Counted from the first letter of the stretch, positions 24,001 through 36,929 are shown. The stretch: 64,000 nt of DNA from Lophius americanus (GCA_037951165.1 JBBDHG010000024.1:6601001-6665000); one strand, 5' to 3'. Notes: a model not told the origin generated them from the letters alone. Program-made: numbers and translations.

Positions 24001-27000
24001 TTTTATCCTCCTTCTTTCTGATGATTCCAAACAGAGCTGTCAGTCTGTCGGTCATGGATGCCTCTTCCTGCTTTTTCTGCTCCTCTACTTTGCAACGCTC
24101 CTCTTCAAGCCTCTGGTTTTCTGCTGCTTCCAGCATCCTGCGTCCTTCCTCTTGTTTCTTCCTCTCATCATCCTCCTCCTTCTGTTTCTTCCTCCTTACT
24201 TCATCCTCAAGGACGCGTCTTCTCCTCTCCTGTTCCTCCTGCAGTCGTTCTGTCTCGAGCCTGTATTTCTCCTCTTCCTCCAGCCCCTTAGCCTCTGCTA
24301 TGCGCCTTTCTTCAGTTTGTCTTTTCTTCTCCTCCTCCTCCTGCTCCTGCTCCTCCTCTTGATGGCGCTGTTGCTCCAGCCTTGCCCTGTCTGACTCACC
24401 CTGTATGGAGGGAACAGTTTTAAAGGGATCTGACCTAAAAGTATTTCTGGACATGTCTTCCACAGACCCTTGGCCTGAGCTGCTCAGACTGACAGTCGAT
24501 CCACTTTTGGACTCCGCTTCCTCTGCATACACATGGCTGCCATTGATGCACAGGTTGTTCTGGTCATTGTTGCTCTGCTTGGAGCGACCCAATAGGGAGA
24601 AAGGACCCTGAGACACCTTACTATCAGAGCTTCCAGTTCGCTTGTGTCCGAGGAATTTCAGTTTGTGTTTACCTGTGGGAGGAAAGAGAGAAAGAGCGAA
24701 GCACGATGTCAGTGTTGACATGAGAAGCACCATGATTTACTTTGCACTGTGCAGCAGAGGTGAGGCAGAATCATCAGTTCAAGTACTGTGAGTACTTGTA
24801 TTGATGTTAGTATTAAATTCAAACTCTTTAATTCACATCTTTTACAAACAAATCATGCGTCATACATGACCACATTCTGGAGAACTGTCTGGATGTTATG
24901 TGCCTTACAGAAACCTGACAACAACCACATGATTTTTCTGTCCTGAATGAGACCTGTCCTGCCGGCTACAGTTACCTCCAGAAAGCCCGCAGCACTCGTC
25001 GTAGTTGTGGTCTGTCTGTCATCTACCGCAGTGATTTGGACTTGTCTGCAGTGCCGTTGCCAGAGATCTCTTCTTGTGAATGCCTGCCATTTAATTGCAA
25101 ACCCCCTTTCTCCATGACCATACTTCTAATCTACCGACCACCCAAACAAAACCCAGCCTTGATCTCTGAGATGTACAACCTTTTGTCGATATTTTGCACA
25201 ACCTCTGCCAATATTATAGTACTTGGAGATATGAACATTCATGTCGACTCCCCTGTATGGTTTTAATCTCAGGCAACTTGTCGATGTCCCCACCCACACC
25301 ATGGGACACACTCTGGATCTAGTCACCACTGACTCTGCTCTTCTCAGCAATCTCCTTGTGTACGATCTGGGTGAGTCCGACCACAAGGCCGTCTCCATGG
25401 AATTGTCCCTTGTGTCCCCCCTCACCAATGTCAAATCTACTTTAGGAATTTGAAAAACGTCAACCCAGAAACCATGAAAGTCGACCTCCAGCATCTTCTT
25501 TCTGCAAATTTTGTATCAGCCAATGACTCAGTGGATTTCTACAATAACTCCCTGAGTAGCATCCTGGATCGTCACACCCCTGTAAAAACTAGAAGAGTCA
25601 TCTTCTCCTGCTCAGCCCCCTGGTTCACTGAAAATGAAGGCTGCTGGGCGTGTCCTTGAGCGGCGTTACAAGGCTTCAGGTCTCACTGTCCACAAGCTAG
25701 CTTTTCAGGAACACCAAAAGGTCTACTCAAAGTAGCTTAGAGAGGCTCGGTCACTGTTCTATTCGAACATTATCAAAACCAGTCCTGGAAATTCTAAGCA
25801 GTTGTTTTCCAATATCAATCATCTTCTTAAACCACAAACTCCCCCAGTTACAGAAATTACAGAAGAGCACTGTAATAATTTCATGATTTGAGATTTCCCA
25901 GCCTCTGAAGACTTTCCCAGAAATCTTACAGGAAGCTGTTGAGGTTATCATCAGGACAATGAAACCCTCCACCTGCTCCCTCGACCCCTTTCCTACAGCC
26001 CTAAACTAACATCTCACTTTTGGGGTCAACCAGGGATCAGTCCGTGGCGCCATTATATTTATACTGTACATGATCCCCCTTGGTCATGTCATCAGTCGAT
26101 ATGGACTCTCATTCGATTGCTACGCTGATGACACGCAAATCTACATAAAAACTGACACATGTTCCTCTGCAGCTTCTCCTTCCTCATCGTCATCATCATC
26201 TCCCGTCAACTCTCCGCGTTTGTCTGGAGGAGATAATGGTGTGGCTGAAAAACAACTTTGTCCAGTTGAACAGCTCCAAAACCAAAGCAATTTTAATTGG
26301 CATCCCACATCAGACCCAGTTTTCCTCCATAACCAGTATAACCTTCTCTGGTCAAGACATTCCCCTCTCTTCATCAGTCACCAACCTTGGCGTAAGAATC
26401 GACCCGCAACTCCAAATGTATAGTGTGTTATAAATTAAATATATTATTATTATTATTTGTGAGTACAAGTACTTGTTCACCTTCAGGAGAGTCTGCATTG
26501 AGCCCAGATGACCGGCTGCCACTAAGAGATGAATTCTTCTCAGGAAGAGTCCCCAGTGTAGACATCGACTGCGAGATGTTCCGCTGCAAGTTTGATTTGG
26601 GAGCAAAAAGTGACTTGAGCTTAGATTTCTTTTTCACTCCAGGAGACTGATTGAGTGACTTTGCATCAGCTTCTGCTTCGCTGTCTGTGAGGACCTGGCT
26701 GACATGGGGAACAATGGCTGAAGCAGAGTCAGAGAAGCCATCCTTTTTCTTTCCACGGACTTTGCCTTTCAGCTTGGAGAGGCGGGAGCGTGGCTTGTCC
26801 TGCATAGAGAGGTCAAACATGCTAGCTGACATGTTGTTTCTCATAAACTGGATATCTAGCAGCACCTCCCCTCGTGGCTTGTCCTCTTTCCCAGCCTTGT
26901 CCACCAACTTGAACCAACTGCAAACAACACACATCATTGATAAGATGTTAAGAATAAATGAGTATAAGGCCAGAGAATAAATGATAAGCTTTCATTTTAT

Positions 27001-28732
27001 ATTTGAATGTATTCCTCATTGCACTGAAATAAACCCAACTTTGGGTAATTTAACCACATATTTATCCTTTCCCAGGTCAATAAAGAAGATAAAAATGGGT
27101 GAAACATTTCAGGTTGAACTCATTGCATTCAATCCAATTTCAATCAAAGTTTCAACATTTCTGAATATTTTTAATTCATTAATAAAACAACAAAACAATT
27201 TATTAATTTGTATGATTCATGTAACTTTCAACGCTATATGTCAAGCAAACATTTTCTTTGCTTTCAGGTAAGTTACTGTATAAAATATATTACTTATTGC
27301 ATCATGCATCAGTCGAATAATTTTGAAGAAGGGGTTCAAGAGCTTGGTTGGTGCATTTTTCACGAAAATTACTGTTATTCCATTTACTACGTTATACATT
27401 GATTAATAAGGTACATTAATTAATGAAAAATAGAAATAATTATTCGCTACAGATAATGACATTTTGATGACGAGATTACATTTTATACAGAATTACATCC
27501 CTTAAAAGTCTGGGATATCACGGAATCGCCACTGCATCCGCAGACCCTTCATATTAACTCAAAACCTGTCTATTGGATCATTTTTGAATTTTATTCCAAT
27601 ATAGACCATAGTGCTAGGAAACACTGGGTTGATTTCTGGAAAAGTCCGTTTTGTATTTACGACACTAGGCGGGTTTTAATCGCCTAGTGGCTTCAAGCCA
27701 AAATTTCCCAACAGCTGGTTTCATTTTGTCCAAAGTTTGTACATATGAATCGACTCGATGAGCTCTATCTTCAAATGTATCGTATTTTACTCACTAAAGT
27801 GACAATTTTTATGAAAATACACTGTTTATTCGCATATAACTTTAAGTTTAATATGAGGATTTCGATCAGGGGGATTGCTTGTCAACGTAGGTAATTTGGG
27901 GCTTTTCGAAGCTATAACCTTGCTGTCGAGGACGACAGCGAAGTCCTAGTTTAGCTTAGATTGGTCCTGCTGAAAAAAAAATTGTTAACCAAGCGACATG
28001 TAGGTTCACTAAATGTGGGATTAAATCAGGTTATCTGCAATCAGAATAAAACCCCAACATACTGTAAACCCAACAAAAATGCTCTGGTTCCTAATAGCTC
28101 ACATCTGTTTGCTTTAGCCTGCTGCATATGAAACTCATAGTTGCTATTAACTAGCCCACACTTCTTCCAGTTCCTGTTTACCTTAACTTTCTAACCAGAG
28201 ATACAGTCTGACAACAATCACAGCTTTGTTTGCGCTCCAACACCACATCAACTCAGTTTTACAGGAAAAGCACCTTGGAATGGTAAGAGTATTCTTGAGA
28301 GCCTTTTCTAAAGACACACGAAAACCACTAGTGCCATTACATGCCTTTAGATACCATTCGATTTAATTATACCAAAGCAGAAGTGCCCATTATGGCAGGA
28401 ATGTCCCCTTTTGAACTATTTTGTTCACCTTAGAGCTCTCCAATTGCTTAAATTACTGTTCTTATTAAGATTATTATTACACTTACAACTGGTAACACAT
28501 TTCTCTTCACTTATGTTTCTTTTTCCCTCTGTCAACAAGAGTTGGAGAAGTTTATGTGATCACCTATGTTTGCCTGAGAATCTATAAAGTTAACAAGTTC
28601 TCAGTGTATTTAGTATAGGCAGGATGGTGAGTCAAAAAGGGGTTTAATACATTTTGAGGAATATCTGGGTACAGATAATGATTCAAATCTCCTTTTCACC
28701 ATTTTTCAACATTGCAATACGTGACCATTAAA

Positions 28733-28794
<62 letters not shown>

Positions 28795-31700
28795 GGAAAG
28801 TATAGTCTGATAGTCCTACAATAGTTTGACCTAGAGCTGCTTGACTTAATTTCTTTAATCATAACCTTAACTTTCCACAACGAAATGAAAATGATTTAAT
28901 GTTTAAATGTTTAAAATGCGTGCTCCGCCCTTAGAAAATTTTGCCTAAAAGCAAATCAAGCACTCCCTTAACCACTGCCTGACAAATCAGGTCTCCCTAA
29001 TAATTTGCTTTAGAGGTGGTATTACCTGTGCTGTATGCAAAACGTCCAGAAGCAAGTGGGATCTCACAGCTGTCGAGATCTTTGCTTCTTCCACTGGCAG
29101 ACGGAGCATGATTGTTTACCACATGTGCAATTTGGATCCGACCAAACTATAAAAATTTAAATATGTAATATACACATTTCATATTGCAATATGTATGTTC
29201 TATTGTTTTTTTTGCAATAAATAAATTCAAATAATGGTACTTTGTAACCTTTAAGTATTTTTTTTGCAATGATAGAGTGTAAGATGGGCAAAGCAGACTG
29301 TCAATATAAAGTTGGTGGGGGAGTTGGGGAGATTGAGAAGTTCATGAAACGTGTGTCAAATAAGTGAGAAGTCATCTGCAGATTAGCAGGAATCGGTTGG
29401 AAGTTTGAGTGAGTGAATTTATTTTATCAAAAAATTCCTCTGCCACGGCCAGACTACTATAGAAAGATCTTTTTATCTTGTCTGACCCATGCTACTCGCC
29501 GTCAGTTTTTTCCCCCTCATTAATGAGTTGGAGGAGGTCATGTGGTCAGTGCTTCTAGTTTTGTCTGTGTGTTTTTTTATTAATGCAGAATAACTCCAAA
29601 ACGTTACATTTACCAACAGATTTCAATTAAATTATGTGGAAGATGGGCCCTGGTGATGGGAAAAGGTGATTCAATTTGGAGGCTCATCGGGGCCTAGGTA
29701 TGGTTTTCCTTTACAAATCCTAGTCTCATGTAGCTCCTCACTGAAAGAACTTTGATTACATGAGAAATGGCATGGTTTTACCAAGCCAATCAGGGGGCAG
29801 GTCATTGTGACCCAATAGTTGGGTTGGTAAACGTGCTTGGCAGAGTTTAAGCCAAGCCCCGACAAGTTGGAAAGTTGTTTCAGAGTACGTTGGAAATTGT
29901 TTAAAAAAAGAAAGTGAGAAATTTATTTTCCCGATCTGCCCCTTTATGTATATTTGCACTGTCGCTTAATCTTTCCAACCAGTTTTCTGGAAATCCATCC
30001 AGTAATGCTACAATATGCAAAAAACAGGATAAAGGCGAAAGAGCTACCACTGTGAGAAGTCTCAGGGGATTACAACATAATGAAGCCTGAAGGCTGATTT
30101 CCATTCCAGATATAGAAATTGTTACAACTTGTTAAAGCTGCAAGAGCACAGTGAAATCCTCAGCATGGTTCTGCAATAATAAGACTACAGTTATATGCAG
30201 TTCATAAGAAGTTTATTTCAGCAGCCTTCATCTTAGTGTCATGTTGTTTAGCAGACATCCAGCCCAGCTCCACTGAGGATATAGTCAGGAAACAGGGCTG
30301 GGATTGAACAAACATTCCTCTGAAACTGTCCAACATACGGGGAGGTGCTGGGCAGTATGCAACATAATGAAAGTTACACTGAGAATAGTTCAAACATCCC
30401 ACACGTCCCACCCTAAACCAAGCAAGCCAAGACAAACAATTGCTAACTAGGTTTCAGCACAAAGACAGATAGATCACACTCTCTTCGGCCAATAAGGAGG
30501 CAGCTGTTTTCTCTTGTGTCCACTTGATTAGAGCAGAGAATTGACCCTAGGTGACTGTCTGGAGATAATGATTGCTCTGGTTGTTGTTAGTTTCTGTCTG
30601 TTCTGTTCGAGAGTAGTGCCAAAGACACACTTTTACCTGTCCTGCTGGACAGGTTCCCTTGTTTAACTTTAATAATACACTTGTGTAATGATTAACAGGA
30701 GAGTATGTATTCATTCCCTGAGTAGTTACCAGAATGGATTCAGTCAAAAAAATAATAATATAGGTATGTCAGTAAACTGTAACACAGATTTCTACAGAAT
30801 GTTGGATTAACACTCAATGACAACAACTGTATTTCAGGGTTTTGAAGACTCAGGTAAAACCTCTCATTGATTCAACTTCAGTAAACTTTAGAAGATCATA
30901 TTATGCGAGAATCTTTTCACAGTGATCTCATCCCATTTGCAAAAATGTCAAAAAGGTAGCTACCTGATTTTATTTCTTAACAAATTATGTATTTCAGCTG
31001 AACAAATGACTGACTGAAACAACTGGAATCAGTCCAACACTGTAACTCAATAACAATTCTATTATATATCTAACAGTATACAGGAGTATACAGTTGTATT
31101 TTGTGAGAATTTATAAAATTTCTCTTTTTATGCAGAAATTCACATTGGATCACTTTGGCCATTCAAATTGTACTGATATGATGTTTTACATCCAAAGTCG
31201 CAAGTGGACTGGCCAGAGCATTAAAACGCACCAATAAGTTGCCGTTTTGGACAGCCTGAAGACGAGGTCTGATCGCCCAATAACTCACACCTGGAAATAC
31301 TCAGTTTGTGACTTGGTTGATGGACCCCCCCCATCATGGGGGAAATTATGATAATATGAAACGGAATTGCTCCAATAAAGAATAATCCATTAATGGTAGC
31401 AGAAAAAGAAAATATTTCTTCTAAATGTAAAGAATAAGCTTCAGGAAAAAGACGTACCAATAAAGATACCAATGTTGGGTATTAATTGAGAAAGTAGGCA
31501 GAGGAGGAGTGATGTCAGCAATGTAGAAATTGTTTCTTGTAATAAATTGTGAAATTCAAACCATACTCTGCTAAACTTTTGAGCCCTTTCAGAATACCCT
31601 CTGAAGCAGCACAGTGCAAGTTCAAGACTTTGCCAATACAAGCACCTACAAACAACTTTGCAACAAACCCTGAAAGCCAGAGGAAATGTTGAACGACAAC

Positions 31701-34158
31701 CCATGGCCAGTAAAAAATAACAGAAAGGCTTACCCAGTACATTGGACTGGATCATCCAACTTTATCGAATGTAGATAATACAGCATTTCTTTGTCATCTA
31801 AGAGCCTAAATATGAGCACTCCAGCAGTTACCACATTACAGATACTGTACAAACAAAGCTCCAGGACTCCTGATATTTGTTCTAGCAGTGTTAGCTCAAT
31901 ATCCCTCCTCACTTTTACAGTGCCATGGATTGATGGGGATTTTACTCCAATACAGTTGTCCCCTATGAAGAAGTTTTCAAATTTGTATAGAAACCAAGCA
32001 ATATCCATTGAATTTGTTTTAGATGTTCAATATTTCTTACAGGTTATATCTAAGTGCAATGTGGTGGCCCAAAAATAGTTGAATTGTAAAATGTGACTTG
32101 ATGCATCAAAATCCTGTTGTAAATTTGATTTTGTTACAATCAGTTTAATTTTATAAAACAACACTCCAATAAAACCCTTTAAAGACCCTTAATTGAAAAA
32201 AAGAAAAAAAAGATGGTGCTCTGTTGTCTAAGAACACAACAGCAGAGCCTCCTATGAGCAGAAGAGAAGAGTCATCTATGTCACAACCTGTATCAGCATC
32301 ACAGTGAAGCAGGAGAGTAATCGAACATCACAAGCCTTAATGCCAAAACAGTGAAATTCAATACCCCGCCTGCATAAACAATGCTTTAGAACGGGCAGCG
32401 AGAGGAAGACAAGCGGCAAGTTTGCACTAGTTCAGACTAGGAAAGGCGAGGCATGAACTTTGCCATTAAAGTGCTAAAACTCACTAACTAAACATGAGAT
32501 AACATTTCAGATATGATGGTACAGTAATCAAGGGAGTGAGGTCGTGCTAGCCCTGATTCAAGGCGGCACTTGGTTGGGTGATTAATCAGAATTCACAACC
32601 TTCAAATCACTCTTGTTCCTTTCAACAATTAAAGGCTAAATTTGGAAAGGAAAGCCAGTGTGGTAAGCAGTTGACGATGTCGCTATTGAACTTCCTTCTT
32701 CTTTAAATGTATCTTACATAACAGGGAGTGTACCAGTTCAAACACTGTACTACGCAATGTTTTATTTTGATTTCTGGAACACCCAAGTTACACCCATGCT
32801 GTGTCAATCCACGGTTGTTACTCAGACTCATGAGACAGATTTAGCTGGGTGGAGGCAAAGTGGATGCTTGTATACAGCCCTGACGAATATGCATGGTTAC
32901 ACCAACAACGTGAGAAAATGTTTTTCATCCAGGCCTTCGTCATGAGGCTGGCAGTGACGGTGAGATAGTGGTATGAGGAGAACTATAGGGCGGTCCAGCG
33001 GAGAAAGGAAAAGATAAAAGGAATGGCTGAGATTAGAATATTCTCCGTTTTCCCCACCATCTTCACAGTCATTGATTGCTCTCGTACTCAGACACTGATA
33101 ATGGCGGGAGGGGATGTCAATGACTCTATATTCATGTTTTAAAGCAAATTAAGATGTTTTATTTATTTTTTTAATTGTGCGATCTATATCGTATTATAGG
33201 TTAAGACAAGTGCGGTTAACACAAGTGCGGTCATAAAAAAGATGCCAAAAGAAAACGTTATCCCCTTAAATGGACAAAGCGCCAATGTAATATAGTTATG
33301 TAAAAACAACAATTGTCAGATTATTCACTGTAAGGTTTCAGAGTTTGTGCATGTGTGCAAACCAAGAAATGCTCTAAAATATAATTATTGCAGATCTTAT
33401 CAAATCTAACAAAGTAAGTGTTAGTTTGCATGAGGAAATAACAACAAAAGCAAATAAGTCTGATGCTAGAACAATTGACAAAATCTGACCACTAATTGTG
33501 GAGAAATCTAAATGATTGGATTATCATGTCAATGAGAAGAATCCACATCAACGTTGATAGGGCATAAACACATTAAAAGGGCATAAACACATTAAAAATG
33601 CACATAGTGAATGTTGCTGAAAGGGTATATCGATAGTTTTGTCTTGAGATTAAAAGTCTAAATATAACAGACTTTGGGGTGAGTTTGTACTGTAAATACA
33701 TTGGAATTCAGGTCGAAGCTTAATTTACAGAAGAAAAGATGCCAACTCTTCAGACAACCTGCAACTTCAAGGAAACATGCTTTTGCCACAGGTAACACTG
33801 TCACTTACTCTGTCTTTTTGCGAGATTTGTTATCATGCAGATCCACCAGGTTGACCACAGCTTTGCCCAACAACTTGTCGAGTCCGATCTGGGCCCGGTG
33901 CATCACTATTACGTTGAGGGTGCAGCGTTCCGCGTTGCCCGGGTGGAAGAGGGGAAGGTCAAACGAAGCCTCTTCTTTCCACACCGGAGCAACACTCTTT
34001 TCGGCCACGGTGGTAGAAAACTTGTCTTTGGCCACCTGGATGATGGCGTAAGCGTCATTGGTGCCATTCTTACCTTTAGCTCGTAGGTTCCGAGCTTGCT
34101 GTACCGTTACCTGGACACTGGTAGGAAACCACTTCTGACTCTGGTCACCCAGAGACAT
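17809..34158 (-). CDS. rab11fip1: Rab11 family-interacting protein 1, class I FIP
   Basis: Complete gene of six coding exons: 33,809-34,158; 26,481-26,917; 23,763-24,672; 20,795-22,582; 18,349-18,454; 17,809-18,012. The join keeps frame at every junction and gives 1,264 residues (human long isoform about 1,283). It is an effector that links Rab11/Rab4 recycling endosomes to cargo and phospholipid. Seen: N-terminal C2 domain (about 12-115); a Ser-rich basic linker; a Glu/Arg/Lys-rich coiled coil (about 360-470); an NPF motif near residue 520 (EHD-type ligand in this family); proline-rich SH3-like ligands in the large exon; and the C-terminal FIP Rab11-binding domain with ELEEYIDNLLVRVIEE. This last motif fixes the class I FIP assignment. 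The neighbour adgra2 supports rab11fip1 over rab11fip2 or rab11fip5, as in human 8p11.23. Confidence 0.93.
18349..18454 (-). CDS. rab11fip1: rab11fip1 exon 5
   Basis: 106 bases, too short for simple ORF searches. Acceptor TGTTCACAG at 18,455; reads RPHPVKPMHTVEIQQPIGQ, then PPVRDTKIRQSTPRTIQ; donor ATTCAG|GTATTA. Joins in frame from either exon 3 or exon 4. Confidence 0.9.
18455..20794. other. rab11fip1 intron 5
   Basis: 2.3 kb. Around 18,610-18,790 and 19,785-19,850 are phrases on the pattern 'tcat/aat-atgac-ttagtgtctca', which look like the decayed ends of a dispersed repeat. The phrase GGAAAAGTCCCCTGC (about 19,002) has a looser relative near 19,911. No ORF of interest. Confidence 0.35.
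20795..22582 (-). CDS. rab11fip1: rab11fip1 exon 4: large, phase-symmetric exon
   Basis: 1,788 bases (596 codons), phase 2 on both sides, so it can be skipped without frameshift. Disordered, with proline-rich ligands (KKRAPLPPSHP, KKVPPPLPAK, KKLLPPPPAPTP) and repeated DPF/DPW and NIF-type acidic segments (FDPFPSMD, TDPFASF, EDPFVSES). Corresponds to the long exon present in the human long form and absent from the short RCP form. Low-complexity evolution makes residue-level homology hard to see. Confidence 0.88.
22583..23762. other. rab11fip1 intron 3
   Basis: 1.2 kb, no named repeat. Contains a 24-base perfect AT palindrome at 22,764-22,787. Confidence 0.6.
23763..24672 (-). CDS. rab11fip1: rab11fip1 exon 3: coiled coil and NPF motif
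   Basis: 910 bases. Acceptor CTCCCACAG at 24,673. Begins GKHKLKFLGHKRTGSSDSK, a block shared by class I FIPs, then a run of Glu/Gln/Arg/Lys of about 110 residues predicted as coiled coil, then TDRLTALFGI and DPTNPFEDIPL. Donor CCAAG|GTAGGC. The codon bias towards GAG/GAA makes long false plus-strand frames of Ser/Leu. Confidence 0.92.
24875..26430 (+). mobile_element. Internally deleted L2/Rex-like LINE, antisense in rab11fip1 intron
   Basis: The plus strand shows, in order, an endonuclease N-terminal part (MCLTET, then RSCGLSVIYRSDLDLSAV, MTILLIYRPPKQNPALI and VLGDMNIHVDSP, the Mg-binding Asp-Met-Asn block), the linker, then EAVEVIIRTMKPSTCSLDPFP, then directly a reverse-transcriptase piece with CYADDTQIYI (YADD catalytic core), then QLNSSKTKAILIG and NLGVRIDPQLQ. 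The central RT segment between the CSLDPFP and GLSF-CYADD blocks is mostly missing and stops and frameshifts are frequent. The 3' end runs into a short ATT repeat at 26,440-26,456. Inactive. Confidence 0.85.
26481..26917 (-). CDS. rab11fip1: rab11fip1 exon 2
   Basis: 437 bases. Acceptor TTGTTTGCAG; the join makes Asp-Trp-Phe-Lys-Leu, the end of the C2 domain. Then GEVLLDIQFMRNNMSASMFDL and a Ser-rich, Lys-rich linker. Ends CCTGAAG|GTGAAC. Confidence 0.93.
27480..27965 (+). repeat. Unnamed dispersed repeat, copy A
   Basis: Shares ordered blocks with copy B at 60,222-60,680: AAAAGTCTGGGATAT, ATAGACC-TAGTGC, GAATCGACT, TATTTTACTCAC, TCAGGGGGATTGC and GACGACAGC, with similar spacing. No ORF or clear terminal inverted repeat seen. 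Confidence 0.75.
28741..28790. repeat. (TA)n microsatellite
   Basis: About 24 uninterrupted AT dinucleotides after a poly(A) run. Confidence 0.95.
33809..34158 (-). CDS. rab11fip1: rab11fip1 exon 1: C2 domain
   Basis: 350 bases, residues 1-116 plus two bases. Starts MSLGDQSQKWFPTSVQVTV and continues with QARNLRAKGKNGTNDAYAI, VAPVWKEEASFDLP and DKLLGKAVVNL, the class I FIP C2 domain that binds acidic phospholipids. Donor ACAGA|GTAAGT. Confidence 0.94.
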
Positions 34159-34560
34159 AGTGTAAGTCCGTTATGCTTCACCAAAGTTTGAACTTAGAGT
34201 GTTAAAAGACACCCGTTTCTGTATGGATGTCGGTCAGCCGTTTCCCGAAGCCGGTTTTCTACCTCGCTCCTCTCTTCGGCTTGAGGTTTTGGATTACCTA
34301 GCTTGACTTCGATTCGGGAAGCTCGGTTGGGTTTCGTAATACTTCTCCCTCCTGTTCGTTATTCCCCAATTACAATTTTCAACCCGCAACTTAGGGCTCG
34401 TGTCAGCCTCTCTAACGTTGTCAGAACATCATTGTGTTGCAAGTAATTCGCATAAGAGGCTTTCATGAAAAAAGTTCCCTTGTTCCGTCCTCCCTGTAAG
34501 TAAACACTTTACTTCCCTGATGTGAGCAGTCCCCACCCATACTCTACTAACTGTTGTTTC

Positions 34561-34605
34561 ATTGGTCAATATTTATGTAACTCTTAAAACCCCGTCAGTG
34601 ATTGG
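34561..34605 (-). promoter_or_regulatory. rab11fip1 promoter: paired CCAAT boxes
   Basis: Two ATTGG motifs at 34,561-34,565 and 34,601-34,605 are CCAAT boxes when read on the gene strand, 40 bases apart and 400-450 bases before the ATG. No TATA box seen. The 5' UTR probably lies between here and 34,159; start of transcription not fixed. Confidence 0.45.
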
Positions 34606-35584
34606 ACACAGGAGGAGGAGGGGGCTGCGAGACCATGGACCGTTAAATTGCAACGTCTGACGCTGACCAGGAATCTGCTCAGCATCGCCACAGGGCCAAA
34701 ATTATCGTTAACACTGAGCTCAGTCCAATGATGACAATTAGCGATAGGGCACACTTTAAATACTTTGAAGGATAATAATTATATACATCAAACAACAATC
34801 TGTGGGGTCAATGAAATGGGCCCTCCATGGTATTGCTGCTGGATCCCTATGGGCACTTATGTTTACTGTAGGCGGTCCCTTCGATTTTACCAAGGTGATT
34901 TTGGCTTAACCTTTAAATGTTTGTTTATTTGGAATAATCGAGGAAAAAAGTAATGAAATAATTTGCATGAAACTTTACCCGGAGAGAAGTTTTGGCTTAA
35001 TCCTAGAGATAATTAAATGTTAGTGACGTTACATCATGATCCCACGACGTGACGTCACAACAGGGTTTACCTTTGGTAATGTTGTGCCTTGGAGGATGTT
35101 TGTACTCTTTATTTTTAAATGTTCAGACGTGCGTTATTCTTAAAATAATTTTTCTGTAACATTAAGTGAAAAAATACAAATACAAGACCAAGTGACCTAT
35201 TTTAAAAGCAACTGTTAACTGCAAACGACAAACATGTATCAGACACTAATCTAATTCAATTTACTCAAGGGTCAAATGCAGAGAAAGCATTTCACTATGT
35301 TGTTACATGTATGATTGTATGTGATTAATAAAGGATCAGTTATTATTATTTCCCATAAATGTCTCAGCTAGGACCCACATAAGGAGTACAACTGGATTTT
35401 GCACATGACTTTCAAAGGCCTCATTTAAGATGCATATCTTGAGCCTATACCTATTTTGTGCTCATGTTAACCTACCATAACAAATTTGTTTTGTGTTGTG
35501 ATGTCTTTGTGTGATAACGTCAAAATTGAGCTGCCTCGGCAGAGGTGTGTGCTCTGTGATGAACACTTGTAGTTAAGCACTTGC

Positions 35585-35900
35585 ACAAAAGCTATAGCCT
35601 ATCCCAGCTGACATTGGTGGTGACATTGAGGTTCACCGTGAAAAAGTCACCAGTTCATCACTGGGCCAAGACGTAGAGACAAACAACCATACACACATAT
35701 GGAGAACGTAGAGTCACTTAGATACATATACTACATGTTCTTCGACTGGGAGGAAGACTACGAATCCTGAGGGAACTTACCCAGACATGAAGAGAGCATG
35801 AACTCTCAACAAAAGGGGCCTTCTTTCCCCAGATGGGGATTTTAACCCCCGGCCTTTTTGTGAAGCCAACCTTCTATACTACCCACCGGCCGTCATCCTT
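35585..35900 (+). repeat. Decayed common fish interspersed repeat
   Basis: Reads through a series of phrases usual in a high-copy fish repeat: CCTATCCCAGCTGACATTGG, CACCAGTTCATCACTGGGCC, ACAAACAACCATACACAC, AGAGTCACT, GGGAGGAAG, GAGCATGAACTC and ATTTTAACCCCCGGCC. Heavily mutated; no coding potential. Family name not certain. Confidence 0.65.
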
Positions 35901-36929
35901 CCTAGCACTACCCTGCTTGGAAGTAAATAAGGAAATTGAAATACTCAAGAAATGCTTTCAGTTATCTGTAATTTACTAAATATTTTTCTGACAAGTTTTT
36001 ACTTAAATGTCTACAACTTAACAAAAATATCTGAACTGTCGAATCCTTACATATTCAAAACAAATTTGTTACTTGGTAGATCACTTTTGTAGGTTTTATG
36101 TATTTTGCATCACATTTTCATGATAGCAAGTGTGATAACAGGGACAACAGACCCACAGAAGAACGATCCCTTGGTGTATTCATCAGTCTACAGTACATCA
36201 TAATAGAAGATGAAATAAAGATCTCAATACTTTAAATTGGTATTATATCCATGACATGAGATTCTGTTAGATTTGCACAAAAAAAGCCAGTAGAAATGTT
36301 CTTTTATGGGCTACTTTTTTTTTTACGTTTATTTGTCCCAGACTGTACTTTTTCCTTTCAAATTGAACTCATATTTCTAAATTTACCACATTTTACCACA
36401 CATTTAACTGTGCTTACGCTCAAGTTAAAAATGTGTTTTGCTTTTGGGACCTCTGGCAGAAACTTTATCGTACCACCAAGGTGTTCAAAATTATTTCAGG
36501 AAATATTTTATAATTAAAAACCAAGAACTGCGCTGCTTCAGAAGCATGGATGAAGACGGCTGGGAAATTTAACAGAATGGGAAATGTTAATTATTGGAAT
36601 AATACAGCTGACGTCAGCATAGCAGTCATAATTAGAGAAAGAAATATATGGAAATAAATGATTTGGAAAAATTGCCATATCATTTTTAAACAAATATTTG
36701 ATGGCCTACAGCTTGGAAAATCAACAGCAAAATCAAAGATACTGACACAAATGCAAAGTTAAGATTAAATCCTAACTCAGCCGTGGCCATATAAGAAGGT
36801 AAGCACAGATAACTGTATCTAGCACATGACTGAAGTACCTGCACACAATGTATCTAAAATTCATCGGTCTTGTCTTCATGATTACATTACATTTCTTGTT
36901 AAATTTATGTTTGATTTAGTTACGCGGAT

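Larger units (their letters stand above)
26918..33808. other. rab11fip1 intron 1
   Basis: 6.9 kb. Holds one long copy of an unnamed dispersed repeat (27,480-27,965) and a (TA)n run (28,741-28,790). Minus-strand ORFs of 75-104 codons at 31,441-32,008 include hydrophobic stretches but match no family I know. A 19-bp unit is duplicated head to tail at 33,559-33,596. Confidence 0.6.

Noticed and set aside
23822..24394. Plus-strand ORFs rich in Ser, Leu and Phe (up to 190 codons)
   Set aside because: Antisense shadow of the Glu/Lys coiled-coil exon of rab11fip1, whose minus frame has matching splice sites and homology.
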